Origin: Forficula auricularia
Lineage: Eukaryota; Arthropoda; Insecta; Dermaptera; Forficulidae
Direction: 5' to 3'
Assembly (NCBI GenBank): GCA_024734495.1
Contig: JALMQS010000187.1
Location: 8,481,055-8,545,054, forward strand
Length of the DNA: 64,000 nt
In this document: positions 55,669 to 64,000 of the stretch, piece after piece
Layout of the letters: each line of letters opens with the position of its first letter
Position numbering within the stretch: position 1 is the first letter of the stretch
Notes under the pieces: generated by a model
What the model was told of the DNA's origin: nothing
Database searches by the model: none
Seen by the model: the letters and a program-made list of their open reading frames with translations, nothing else
Position numbers and translations under genes: made by a program

Positions 55669-55793
55669 AATCAATTAAATAATTCTAATAGTTATTAAAA
55701 TTATTGTTTTATTATTTTTGTGACAAAACCAACCCTTCAATTTAATGAAAAATTTAAATCAAGTCACTTAAGTTCTGGAAGAAAATTAATAAA

Positions 55794-56016
55794 AAAACAG
55801 TTATTATCTTGAAAAATATAATTTTCTCGATGTTCACTTATTAGAGCTTTTTTGTAGACCGAAATGGTTTCGCCCAATTTTTTTAATCAAAATAGTTTCA
55901 GCCGTTTTTGAGATATTTCGAATAAACGAAGCAAAAAAAACACTTTTTCATTCACGATTACAATACTTGACCATACCCTGCATGGTAAAGTAAAAATCTT
56001 ATAAAATGTTTCGTTT
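55794..56016 (-). repeat. Family L1 repeat, right part
   Basis: Continuation of the repeat split by the PLE. It matches the reverse of 44230-44420 (CTTGAAAAATATAATTTT, CCGAAATGGTTTCGCCC, GTTTCAGCCGTTTTTGAGAT). It ends where another Penelope-type terminus begins. Confidence 0.7.
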
Positions 56017-56022
56017 TTCAAG

Positions 56023-56062
56023 TACTACTGAAGATGGTCTTCCAGACCGAAACTGTCTAGTA
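56023..56062 (+). ncRNA. Candidate type I hammerhead ribozyme (solo PLE end)
   Basis: UACUA (56023-56027), CUGAAGA, U, GGUCU (56036-56040), loop UCC, AGACC (56044-56048), GAAAC, GUC (56055-56057), UAGUA (56058-56062). Both stems are 5 bp and perfect. The flanks resemble, but differ from, the PLE end at 55600-55690 (ATGTTTCRTTT upstream, then ATNAAATAATNNT). It is a related subfamily, present as a solo terminus. Confidence 0.65.
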
Positions 56063-57484
56063 AATCTATGAAATAAATAGTGTTACCTAATTAACTGAAA
56101 TTACTCTATTTGTTTAATTGGTGTGACTAAATAAACCCTAAAATTTATAAAATTGAAAATAAATACAATTAAACCAACAGAGATGCATTTTTCGAAAAAT
56201 TCGGGTCTCCCTAGTAGATATATACCTACTAGCCTAAAATTGGAGGATTTTTTTCGCTCTCAAAATATCATTTTTGGTAAACAAAATTTACTCAAAGTTA
56301 ATATTAGAAGAAAAATTTGTTTTTTAAATTATTCTACTTTGACATCGAATAATTAATAGGAGTAATTTTTATTGTTATCAGACTCCAACTTATGGCCCGT
56401 TTTACTAATCTGATAAACATTTTATTGAAATTATTTTTCATTAAAATTTGATATATCAAATAGCTGGTTTGTCTCAATGTTAAAACACATTACGCAGGGG
56501 CGTAGCTAGGCATTTTGGGACTCCCTGACATTATGCATAATATATTCCTTTCATTTGGTTTTGTCTGCTAAGGCGCCTGGGGCTGCTATATCTTTGTTTT
56601 TGTTTAGTTCAAAAGAGTATGTTCAAGATATTATACGCTTTCTAAAATACAATACTTTAGTATAATCACGGCCAGCTCTAGGCCCTTAAGTAATGTATAA
56701 TTTATTCGTGGCTAACTATAAGTACATAATGTACTATACATAGGGACCTTAACATAAAATGTTTGACAAATTCAATCTCTGAAATAATGTTTTATAGAGA
56801 TTTTTAGAATAAGAACACATTATTATTGATTCTGTCGACACTTTTTTATTCGAGGTTGTTGCTCTTCATAAATAAAATCCATAGTTTCCACCTGTGGCTT
56901 ATTTCCCAAGGAATAGTGGAAAAAGCAAATGATCAATATATCGTTGTTTTCAATTTTCAATGCACGCACACAAGAAAAAAGTTCTAGGGTTGTTTATTTT
57001 TTATACATAAAGAATATTTAATTTAGACGAAAGTAAGTTTAATACATATTTTTAGGTCAATAATTATTTTACCTGGGGATCAGATTGTTGTATTATAGAG
57101 TTTCCTTTTCAGAGCGAGTCAATTCCGTTTGACGTCGCTGTATTTATGTTGTTTACTTTTTAATGATAAACATTTACGTATGATGCAAGGATTCAGATAA
57201 GAGATTTCTCATGCCTTATTTTTTTCTGTGTTTATGAAATATGAGGATACCTTCTATATGTTTTTTGAGGTGTCCTCTTAATTTCGAACAGGATTCATAG
57301 TGAACAGCAGAAGAGTACTTTGGGGGGATTAACTACCGAGAATATTGTCCGACTCTGAGGAGATCAGTTATAATAAGTTTATAATAATTATCATTTATAA
57401 GAGCTCATAATGAGGGATCTTGTGCCGGGTTGTGTAAGATTCACCATTGCTTATTGATTTGGAGTTGGTATTGTTAATATAATA
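56063..57484. other. Unassigned; one hAT-type end near 56496
   Basis: CAGGGGCGTAGCTAGGCATT at 56496 is a classic hAT terminus. A partner end was not found. The rest is AT-rich without gene signals. Confidence 0.4.
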
Positions 57485-57740
57485 TTTTTAAGAAAGAATT
57501 TAAATTTTAAGATCAAAATCCAGATATAAATACATTGCGTATCAGAGGGCTCCATCCACTCAGGGGTTGAACCCGAGTACTAACATGCTTGCCGGGCTTG
57601 TTAGTTCGACCCTCGAGGCAAAACAAATCATGACATGCATTATATTTAAGAGATGACAAAAATCTTGATTTGCAATGTAAAAATAGTTATTACTTAAATC
57701 TGGATTTTGACCTTAAAATTTAAATTCTTTCTTGATATAT
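57485..57740. mobile_element. TIR element with tRNA-like core, copy 2
   Basis: The left end AAGAAAGAATTTAAATTTTA, then AGATCAAAATCCAGAT (from about 57491), is the complement of ATCTGGATTTTGACCTTAAA, then ATTTAAATTCTTTCTT (57700-57735): a TIR of about 36 bp with one mismatch. The tRNA-like module 57545-57614 lies off-centre inside. It encodes no protein. Confidence 0.7.
57545..57614 (-). ncRNA. tRNA-like three-way-junction RNA module, copy 2
   Basis: Minus strand: closing GAGGG/CCCTC, hairpin ACTAACA/TGTTAGT (7 bp), T-arm-like ACTCGG...CCTGAGT around B box GGTTCAACCCC. Compared with 40025-40093 the helices are kept while pairs change (for example A-T to G-C in hairpin 2). Confidence 0.5.
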
Positions 57741-57974
57741 TTGGTTTATACCGTGAGTAGTATTTTTGAAAAGAATCCATTTATTTTTCAAAAAAAGATA
57801 CTCAAATCTTCAAGTTAATTATTTTAATAATATTTTTAGATTTGGGGGTAAAAAAAAATTCATCATTCAAATGAAAAACAAGGCAGACAAGTGCGAGTCG
57901 ATCTCGCATACTGAGGATTCCGAAACTAATTATATATTAGTAGCTGGCGGATCATGAGTTGCTTGATAATTTTT

Positions 57975-58095
57975 TTTCTTCTTCAAGTTCCAAGCTCGAT
58001 TTGGAGAGCATACTCGTTATACATAGTAGTTTTATGGAAAGATTGTTCACTGGGGTGGTTTCGCGTTGCCTTCCTCTGGATTTGTTGAGTCACCT
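57975..58095 (-). repeat. SINE-like repeat R1, truncated copy
   Basis: Matches 49028-49130 (CTTCTTCAAGT, TTCACTGGGGTGGTTTC, GTTGCCTTC). It ends before the B-box head. Confidence 0.55.
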
Positions 58096-58544
58096 TATTT
58101 TTGACAAAGGTGGAAATTGTTCTATTATTATTATTATATAGTATTATGATAACCATATATAATTCAAAAATGAAAACTCATCAAAAGCTTGTTCTTGGGT
58201 GGAAATGTTTCTATTTCTAATACAAAGAATTGATTTTGGACTTAATTTTCTTCGGAATTTTCTGTTTAAAAAAAAAAAAAAACAAACAGAAAAATCGAGT
58301 CGTTATTTAAAGTTTTCGAACGAAACGAAACATCTAAAATCGACCACAAAATTTATATTAATTAAGAATTAGAAAATAAATAAAAAGTTTAGTAGACACA
58401 AGAAATAATCAATTAATTAATTAAAGAAATTAAGAGGTATTTAGTTATTTGTATTAATAAGATGCAATTTTTTGTAAAATTTATAGATCAAATCAATCTC
58501 TAACAATAAATTGTATGCAGAGAGTGAAATGATATTTAAAAAAT
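58096..58544. other. No recognisable feature
   Basis: AT-rich, with a 15-A run near 58268. Confidence 0.4.
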
Positions 58545-58711
58545 TTATTTGCACGAAATTTTTTCGGCAGAGAGACGGACTGGTAGAAATTTTAACTGGA
58601 AGTAATGGAAGGCAGCCCAGGGGTAGTGAAGAAAGAAAAAATTATCACATATCCAAATAAGGTGTAATTTATTGGATTTTCATTCCCTTCTTTCTTTCCT
58701 CTTTTCCTTTC

Positions 58712-58754
58712 AAACCGACGTTTCGGAGGATTTTTCCCTCCTTTTTCAGGGTTT
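58712..58754 (-). ncRNA. Hammerhead-like core (family A) with mutated catalytic box
   Basis: AAACC, CUGAAAA, A, GGAGG...CCUCC, GAAAC, GUC, GGUUU. The G of the first box (G8, the general base of hammerheads) is A, so cleavage is unlikely. The partner core at 58785-58805 has lost stem II entirely (AAACC, CUGAAG, CAG, UCGGUUU). Confidence 0.5.
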
Positions 58755-58814
58755 CAAAGGATGTTTCCTTCATTGACCCTTTGAAACCCTGAAGCAGTCG
58801 GTTTGAAAGGAAAA

Positions 58815-59799
58815 TAATTTTTATAAAAAGAATTAAAACCGACTTCAAAAAACTTAAATGCAGCAAATAAAATAATGATAACTTAAAAATAAAATAAAAT
58901 CCACTAAAAGGTATAAAATAATTATTTTATTTAGTTACAACTAAACGACGAAATATTAACATGAAATTACTTTTTGAAGTCGGTGCCAAACAAACTATAC
59001 CTATAAGCGAGCGTACCCGCCAAACGTACTAAGTAAGATCCGTCAAGTGCGATTCATAAAATGTATATGTTTGGCACCGACTTCAAAAAGTAATTTCATG
59101 TTAATATTTCGTCGTTTAGTTGTAACTAAATAAGATAATTATTTCATACCTTTTAGTGGATTTTATTTGATTTTTAAGTTATTATTATTTTATTTGTTGC
59201 ATTTAATTTTTTTGAAGTCGGTTTCTTATTTTTTTTTATGAAAATTATTTTTATTTTTCTCTTTTTAGTGATGTTATTAATAGTGACTTAATATAATACC
59301 TTGCATGCATCTCTTAAGAGAAAGCGTCAGGCGAATGAATCAGAAAATGATAATAAAATTCAATTCATAAATATAGAAATTCTTTCAAAACGTTTGCGGG
59401 TTTTAAATGAATGTTAAAAGATTTTTTATAAAAGATTTTATTTATCATAATTTGGATTATTTGCTCATAAGAATTGGAGATTTACGTTATTTCGTCGTTG
59501 ATCATATCATCAGAACTTGACCAAATTAATATGGCAGACCCTAAGATACCCCCTTTCCAATAAAAAAAGAATCATCGAAATCGGTTCATAAACAAAGAAG
59601 TTAGGCCTGATACAAACCTAACAAAAAAGATCTAATTCCAATGAAAAAAAACGGGACCAATCGGAAGCTAGACTGAACCCAATGCAAAAAATATCTTTAA
59701 AATCGGTTCACAATTGGCGGAGATATGAGGTAAGATAGACACACAAAAAAAACAACAGTCGAATAGAGAACCTCCTCCTTTTTTGAAGTCGGTTAAAAA
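58815..59799. mobile_element. Foldback element FB, copy b (complete)
   Basis: A first palindrome, 58836-59222, has arms of about 170 bp that both begin and end with ACCGACTTC/GAAGTCGGT and meet around GTAAGATCCGTC. It is followed by a unique half with GCGGGTTTTAAATGAATG, AATCGGTTCATAAACAAAGA, AATTGGCGGAGATATGAGG and a final TTTTTTGAAGTCGGTTAAAA. So ACCGACTTC motifs occur four to five times in one unit. It is inserted in the right arm of a Penelope repeat next to an AAAA run. No protein. Superfamily unknown. Confidence 0.85.
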
Positions 59800-59932
59800 G
59801 AGGAAAGAAAGAAGGGAATGAAAATCCAATAAATTACACCTTATTTGGATATGTGATAATTTTTTCTTTCTTCACTACCCCTGGCCTGCCTTCCATTGCT
59901 TTCATTTAATATTTAGAAAAGTTTTCACTTTT

Positions 59933-60093
59933 TCACAAAGAGAAACAAAGAGATTGTCCTCTGCTTGATGCAAATAAACATACACACATATATATCGAGA
60001 TGATATATCTGTATATATATCATCTCGATATATATGTGTGTATGTTTATTTGCATCAAGCAGAGGACAACCTCTTTGTTTCTCTTTGTGAATC
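59933..60093. repeat. Near-perfect ~160-bp palindrome
   Basis: Arms of about 75 bp centred near 60013 contain AGAGAAACAAAGAG, GCTTGATGCAAATAAACATA and TATATATCGAGATGATATAT or complements, with only one or two differences. Short frames on both strands are shadows of it. Confidence 0.85.
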
Positions 60094-60384
60094 AACAACT
60101 CTGCTACTCTCGGCAAAACAAAAACTTTTCAATTTCACTTTTTCTACTACATTTCGAATTAATTCATTATAGTACTAGCCGCTCGGCGAACACAGCTGCC
60201 GAATAAATAATTCAAACGGATAAAAAATCAAATCGAATAGAAACTAATTATTTTCTTGAATATACTGATCCGAAAACGAAACTACAAAAAAGTCTGTAAC
60301 TGTGAATTATATCGATATCAGAATGTGAGATTTGGCAAGAATCCATTTCACCCTTTTGCTTTCAATTGAATTGGCTGACCAAGT
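60094..60384. other. No recognisable feature
   Basis: AT-rich lead-in to the CpG-rich island. Confidence 0.4.
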
Positions 60385-60700
60385 GAATGATATAAAGTAT
60401 ATGGGTCGTCTTTTCGCTGAGTCGTCCACCTGGCGCAGACAAAGAGCCGCGCATGTGACAGACCGAAGAGGGCCGGTCACGCAATTGGCCGCGGCCGAGA
60501 CACCGCGCCTGAATAACAAGTCTGCACGCCGCCATTGGCAGCCAACGGGTGCTCGCCAAGGTCAACCATTGACCTAGAGCCAAGCGCTCGCTCATTCAGA
60601 CCCTGCCGCAATGTCGATGGCGACTAACCGAGGTGGCCCGCAGGCCTGCTAGCCGACCAGCCGTGTAGCCTGGGCTATCGTCGATCGTCCGACACCAAGC
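60385..60700. promoter_or_regulatory. CpG-rich island, possible host promoter or first exon
   Basis: About 300 bp of clearly higher GC with many CG dinucleotides (GAGCCGCGCATG, GGCCGCGGCCGAGACACCGC, GTCGATCGTCCGACACC) in a very AT-rich region. Three overlapping 70-80-codon frames exist on both strands, as expected for GC-rich DNA. None has a motif. It does not match any repeat in the window. A regulatory or promoter role is inferred from composition only. Confidence 0.3.
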
Positions 60701-61036
60701 CATACAAAGAACTGGTCAAGGTTTCTCAGATTCTTCTTTCTCACTTTACAAGATGCTAAAGACAGATTTTGTAAAACGACCGATCAAATCAAATCAAAAT
60801 TAAAAAGAGTCAAAATATTTACTGAAAAGTTGCGGTTGGTGACTTTTCAACCAGTGGATGCTGTCCAAAAAGTACCCTTCATTTTTTAAAATGTTATTTT
60901 AAAGTAGTTCTTTCACAAATGCAAAAATTCAAGAAGACTTTGAAACATGGATTATAAGTCATTAGAAGCATAATACACATACTGTTAAAATTTGAAGACG
61001 ATTTAGCACACCAAACATGAAATAATTGCAATTAAT

Positions 61037-61762
61037 AAAAATAATTTTTAATAAAAAAATAAAAACGACTTCAAAAAAATTAAATGCAACAATTAAAATA
61101 CACTAAAAGGTATAAAATAATTATTATCTTATTTAATTACAACTAAACTACGAAATATTAACATGAAATTACTTTTTGAAGTCGGTGCCAAACAAACTAT
61201 ACCTATAAGCGAGCGTACCCACCAAAAGTACTAAGTAAGATCCGTCGAGTGCGATTCATAAAAGGTATATGTTTGGCACCGACTTAAAAAGTAATTTCAT
61301 GTTAATATTTCGTAGTTTAGTTGTAACTAAATAGGATAATAATTATTTTATACCTTTTAGTGTATTTTAATTGTTGCATTTAATTTTTTGAAGTCGGTTT
61401 TATTTTTTTCTTAAAAATTATTTTTATTTTTCTCATTTTAGTGATGTTACTTATAGTGATCATATCATCAGAACTTGACCAAATTAATATTGCACCATCC
61501 CTAAGATACCCCCTTTCCAATAAAAAAAGAATCATCGAAATCGGTTCATAAACAAAGAAGTTAGTCCTGAACAAACCTAACAAAAAAGGTCTAATACCTA
61601 TGAAAAAAATGGGACCAATCGGAACGTAGACTGGACCCAATGCAAAAATTTAATTTCAAAATCGGTTCACAATTGGCGGAGATATGAGGTAACATAGAAA
61701 CAAAAAAAAAAAAAATTCAGTCGAATAGAGAACCTCCTCCTTTTTTTGAAGTCGGTTAAAAA
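61037..61762. mobile_element. Foldback element FB, copy c
   Basis: Same layout as 58815-59799 but shorter. The palindrome 61067-61400 is followed directly by the ATCATATCATCAGAACTTGA ... TTTGAAGTCGGTTAAAAA half, lacking the GCGGGTTTTAAATG part. Confidence 0.85.
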
Positions 61763-62425
61763 TGACATTTTTAACATATAGAGTAGATAGGGAAAGGATG
61801 GGAATATGATCATTATTTTATTTTTTTGCATTGAAGGACTTTCACCATCTTGATGAAAAACTAATATTTGTTAGAATAATATATTCGGAGTTAAAAAAAA
61901 AATTGAAATTATTTACCACCGAGTAAAAAAACATATTTAGGCGATTATTTTTAGTGGATATAAGCACAATGGGTTGGAAACGATCCGGCTAGTATGTGTG
62001 TTTCGTAGTGTGAGTGGACAGTCACGTTAAAAAAACATAACTTAAAATTTTAGTTCCGTTCATATTTATAGAGTGGTTACGAGGCTAAAACTTTTTGTGT
62101 GGATTGTCGCGAAAGAACCTCCTTAATCTTCGTTTTTTTTTTTGTAAATTTCATCTAATATGGCATCATTTTCGTTATTTTTCAAATTTAACATAAGATT
62201 TTTAAAATATATTTTGGACCTTCGCCCCAAATTGATACTGCTTTGTGTGAGTCAGGGTAGGAGTCAGAAATTAAATCTTGTGACTTAATCTTCTCAGTCC
62301 CTGAGATGGAAATCGACCATCTTCTACAATAAATCAGCCTGTTCTATGAGAAAATCTTAAATTTCTCCTAATTCTATTGCTAAAAGCAAACTATGACTTG
62401 TCTATATAGCACTTTTAGTTATTTC

Positions 62426-62581
62426 CGAGTGGTGAACCGCGACTAAAATCATTGTACACCTACTTCCACTTCCACTTTCATTTCCAAGTAGAAGACAATA
62501 GATCACAATAGATTATCTAATGAATTCCAAAATAATTCCAAAGACGGTGTACACCTAATTCCAATCGCGGTTCGCCCCTCG
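62426..62581. mobile_element. MITE family M1, 156 bp, perfect 8-bp TSD
   Basis: Reverse orientation relative to 12776-12941, sharing GAATTAGGTGTAC and ACTTGGAAATGAAAGTGGAA. TSD GTTATTTC at 62418-62425 and 62582-62589. The paralogous sequence at 11793-11800 has a single GTTATTTC: an empty site. Confidence 0.92.
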
Positions 62582-62973
62582 GTTATTTCCGATCTTTTAT
62601 ATTGAGACTTCTTAGAAATGGATTAGTCCAGAAATTCTCGAATCATCTTTATTTATTCCTTTTTTATATTTTTACTATTTTAATAGTTCCGCAGCGAGAA
62701 CAATTTTTATTCGACTAAAACTCGTCACGACTTGTCTTTGACATGCTTGAACTGGAAAATAAACCAGGCAGGGAATTCAAACCTTCTAACAGCACCCTTT
62801 TTGGAAAAAACATTGATTTGAAACTATGCAACAATTTTATTTCATTTTGGGAACTAATATACTTTTCAAAACAAAAAATGTTTTTTATAGAAATATTTGA
62901 AATAATGATAATAATTTAAAAATTTAAAGATCCTCCTGAAATTTTGAAGTCGATCTTATATGTATATATGAAA

Positions 62974-63382
62974 CAGTAAAAACCCGTTTTTAGTAAGATC
63001 GGGTTATTACTAGTTAAAACACGTTTCTCTGAATACCTTTGTGGCAACTAGAGTTTACTGATGTTGGTTGACTTTGGTTCAAAGGTCTAGAATCTTGAAA
63101 GGATTTTATTTTGCCGTAGCAGATTTTTGTTCCTCTTTATGTCTAGAATCTTCATTTTTGACCTTCCGCCCCATTTTTGGTGTTTATTTTCAAAAATTTT
63201 AAACAAAAATGTCAAATATTATAAGCAAAGTTGTAGAGGATGTAATTTTTAACATTTTAGATTCTAGAACTTTGAATCAAACTCATCCAACATCTGTAAA
63301 CTCTAGTTGCCACAAAGGTATTCAGTGAAACACGTTTTAACTAGTAAGAACCCATTCTTACTAAAAAATAGGTTTTTATTGC
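62974..63382. mobile_element. Element with ~120-bp terminal inverted repeats
   Basis: The left CAGTAAAAACCCGTTTTTAG and the right, inward, GCAATAAAAACCTATTTTTT begin arms that stay complementary through ACTAGTTAAAACRYGTTTC and ATACCTTTGTGGCAACTAGA up to TCTAGAATC. The central part is 150 bp with no coding potential. It is embedded in TATATATG-rich sequence on both sides, so the TSD is ambiguous. Confidence 0.8.
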
Positions 63383-63396
63383 AACATATATATATG

Positions 63397-64000
63397 AAAA
63401 AAATTTTAAGAAAAAAATAAAACCGACTTCAAAAAAATTAAATGCAACAAATAAAATACACTAAAAGGTATAAAATAATTATTATCTTATTTAGTTACAA
63501 CTAAAGGACGAAATTTTAACATGAAATTACTTTTTGAAGTCGGTGCCAAACAAACTATACCTATAAGCGAGCGTACCCACCAAACGTACTAAGTAAGATC
63601 CGTCGAGTGCGATTCATAAAAGGTATACGTCGGTCCTAAGGCAAAACCACGAATGTGAAAAAATTTTTTTGCAAAGATGTTGTTATTATTATTCTAATTT
63701 ACTTAATATGTCATGAAACAACATTATTGATGAGCGAAGATGGTCGTGGGTTTGATTAAGTAAGTATGCAACCTGTTTTTGGAAGCCAATAGAAACTTCA
63801 GACCTTGTTTTTCAAAATGATGAATCTGCACATTCGTGGTTTTGCTTTAGGACCGAGTCGTATATGTTATGTTTGGCACCGACTTAAAAAGTAATTTCAT
63901 GTTAATATTTCGTCGTTTAGTTGTAACTAAATAAGATAATAATTATTTTATACCTTTTGAGTGTATTTTATTTGTTGCATTTAATTTTTTGAAGTCGGTT
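63397..64000. mobile_element. Foldback element FB, copy d, runs off the window
   Basis: The left arm 63421-63627 and right arm 63865-64000 match the palindrome of the other FB copies. The loop is opened by a nested MITE at 63628-63859. The distal half lies beyond the window. Confidence 0.85.
63628..63859. mobile_element. Nested MITE with 27-bp TIRs
   Basis: The left TIR 63631-63657 (CGGTCCTAAGGCAAAACCAC...) and right TIR 63829-63855 are complementary at 26 of 27 positions. GTATA at 63623-63627 and 63860-63864 looks like a TSD. It is inserted in the loop of FB copy d, whose empty sequence is seen in copy c (about 61261-61275). Confidence 0.85.

Larger units (their letters stand above)
52674..55793. 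mobile_element. Penelope-like element, inverted two-copy insertion with 12-bp TSD
   Basis: Two 5'-truncated copies lie head to head with the junction near 54560. The left copy (52674-54560, minus) keeps RT and GIY-YIG; the right copy (54560-55793, plus) keeps only the linker and GIY-YIG. The shared parts look essentially identical. The 12-mer AAAACAGTTATT occurs on both sides (52662-52673 and 55794-55805). Outside it the interrupted L1 repeat continues. Both outer ends carry a hammerhead-like core. A single insertion event with an inverted partner copy is a known Penelope behaviour. Confidence 0.92.
58545..59910. mobile_element. Penelope-type inverted repeat (family A) split by an FB element
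   Basis: The left arm 58585-58814 contains GGAAGGCAGCCC, GTGTAATTTATTGGATTTTC and a hammerhead-like core. Sequence complementary to it resumes at 59800 (AGGAAAGAAAGAAGGGAATG) and runs to about 59905. The two sides join perfectly if 58815-59799 is removed. Confidence 0.8.
60830..62970. repeat. Second copy of the 11433-12185 sequence, split by insertions
   Basis: GACTTTTCAAC..G..GATGCT.TCCAAAAAGTA at 60840 and long matches at 62160-62960 (TTCGTTATTTTTCAAATTTA, GATGGAAATCGACCATCT, CTATGACTTGTCTATATAGC, TTTTTATTCGACTAAAACTC) follow the order of the pogo-like element. An FB element (61037-61762) and an M1 MITE (62426-62581) interrupt it. Its right end is replaced by the element at 62974. Roughly 85-90% similar by eye. 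Confidence 0.8.

Noticed and set aside
52671..55753. Whole Penelope palindrome as an assembly artefact
   Set aside because: A 12-bp TSD and the continuing host repeat on both sides fit a real insertion. The two copies also differ in length. Not excluded without long reads.
60332..60595. Three overlapping 70-81-codon frames
   Set aside because: Open on both strands because of GC-rich composition. No domain seen, so not annotated as genes.
13166..64000. FB elements as LTR retrotransposons because of repeated ends
   Set aside because: The repeats are inverted, there is no TG...CA, primer site or coding sequence.
1..64000. CRISPR arrays, operons, prokaryotic promoters or terminators
   Set aside because: No regularly spaced repeats, and the content is clearly eukaryotic mobile DNA.

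Overview
This is a eukaryotic, strongly AT-rich, gene-poor window, almost certainly from an arthropod and most likely an insect. I see no bacterial-type operons, ribosome-binding sites or CRISPR arrays. The coding sequence I can recognise belongs to mobile elements: a BEL/Pao LTR retrotransposon, a Penelope-like element (PLE) with a GIY-YIG endonuclease, several decayed non-LTR retrotransposons, and two different hAT transposases. I could not assign any host gene with confidence. A small ORF at 49503-49772 (-), a CpG-rich island at 60385-60700 and two possible short exons are the best candidates for host sequence.

Layout. 1-10 kb: tRNA-like SINE pieces, a Penelope-type inverted repeat, a non-LTR RNase H-end pseudogene (2455-3010 -), a 1.1-kb foldback element (6643-7767), a non-LTR RT-end pseudogene (8328-9113 -) and a ribozyme-like terminal module. 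10-22 kb: hAT-like and pogo-like non-autonomous elements, some nested with clear target-site duplications (TSDs), a second foldback, a Penelope inverted repeat (18328-18740), an intact tRNA SINE with an 11-bp TSD, and a hAT element with a frameshifted transposase end. 22.9-27.3 kb: BEL/Pao element open to a 100-N gap; a different retrotransposon lies beyond the gap. 28-43 kb: a tRNA-like module in a terminal-inverted-repeat (TIR) element, a 5S rRNA pseudogene, SINEs, non-LTR ends, a Penelope inverted repeat, palindromic MITEs, a GC-rich hairpin and a zinc-finger hAT relic. 44-52 kb: direct repeats, non-LTR ends, hAT MITEs and the MBD-like ORF. 52.6-55.8 kb: an inverted double PLE flanked by a 12-bp TSD. 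56-64 kb: a solo ribozyme-like PLE end, another tRNA-like TIR element, a Penelope inverted repeat split by a foldback element, the CpG island, and a nest of elements that duplicates the 11.4-12.2 kb region.

The most interesting thread is a set of at least nine sequences that fit a type I hammerhead ribozyme layout (stem I, CUGANGA, stem II, GAAAC, UH, stem I'). They occur in at least three sequence families and mostly as inverted pairs at the ends of Penelope-type units. Covarying stem I pairs (AAACC/GGUUU, GCCA/UGGC, ACUA/UAGU) argue that the fold is real. All carry one extra base between CUGANGA and stem II, so self-cleavage needs testing. A second thread is small TIR-bounded elements whose core is a tRNA-like, B-box-bearing RNA fold that appears to covary between copies.
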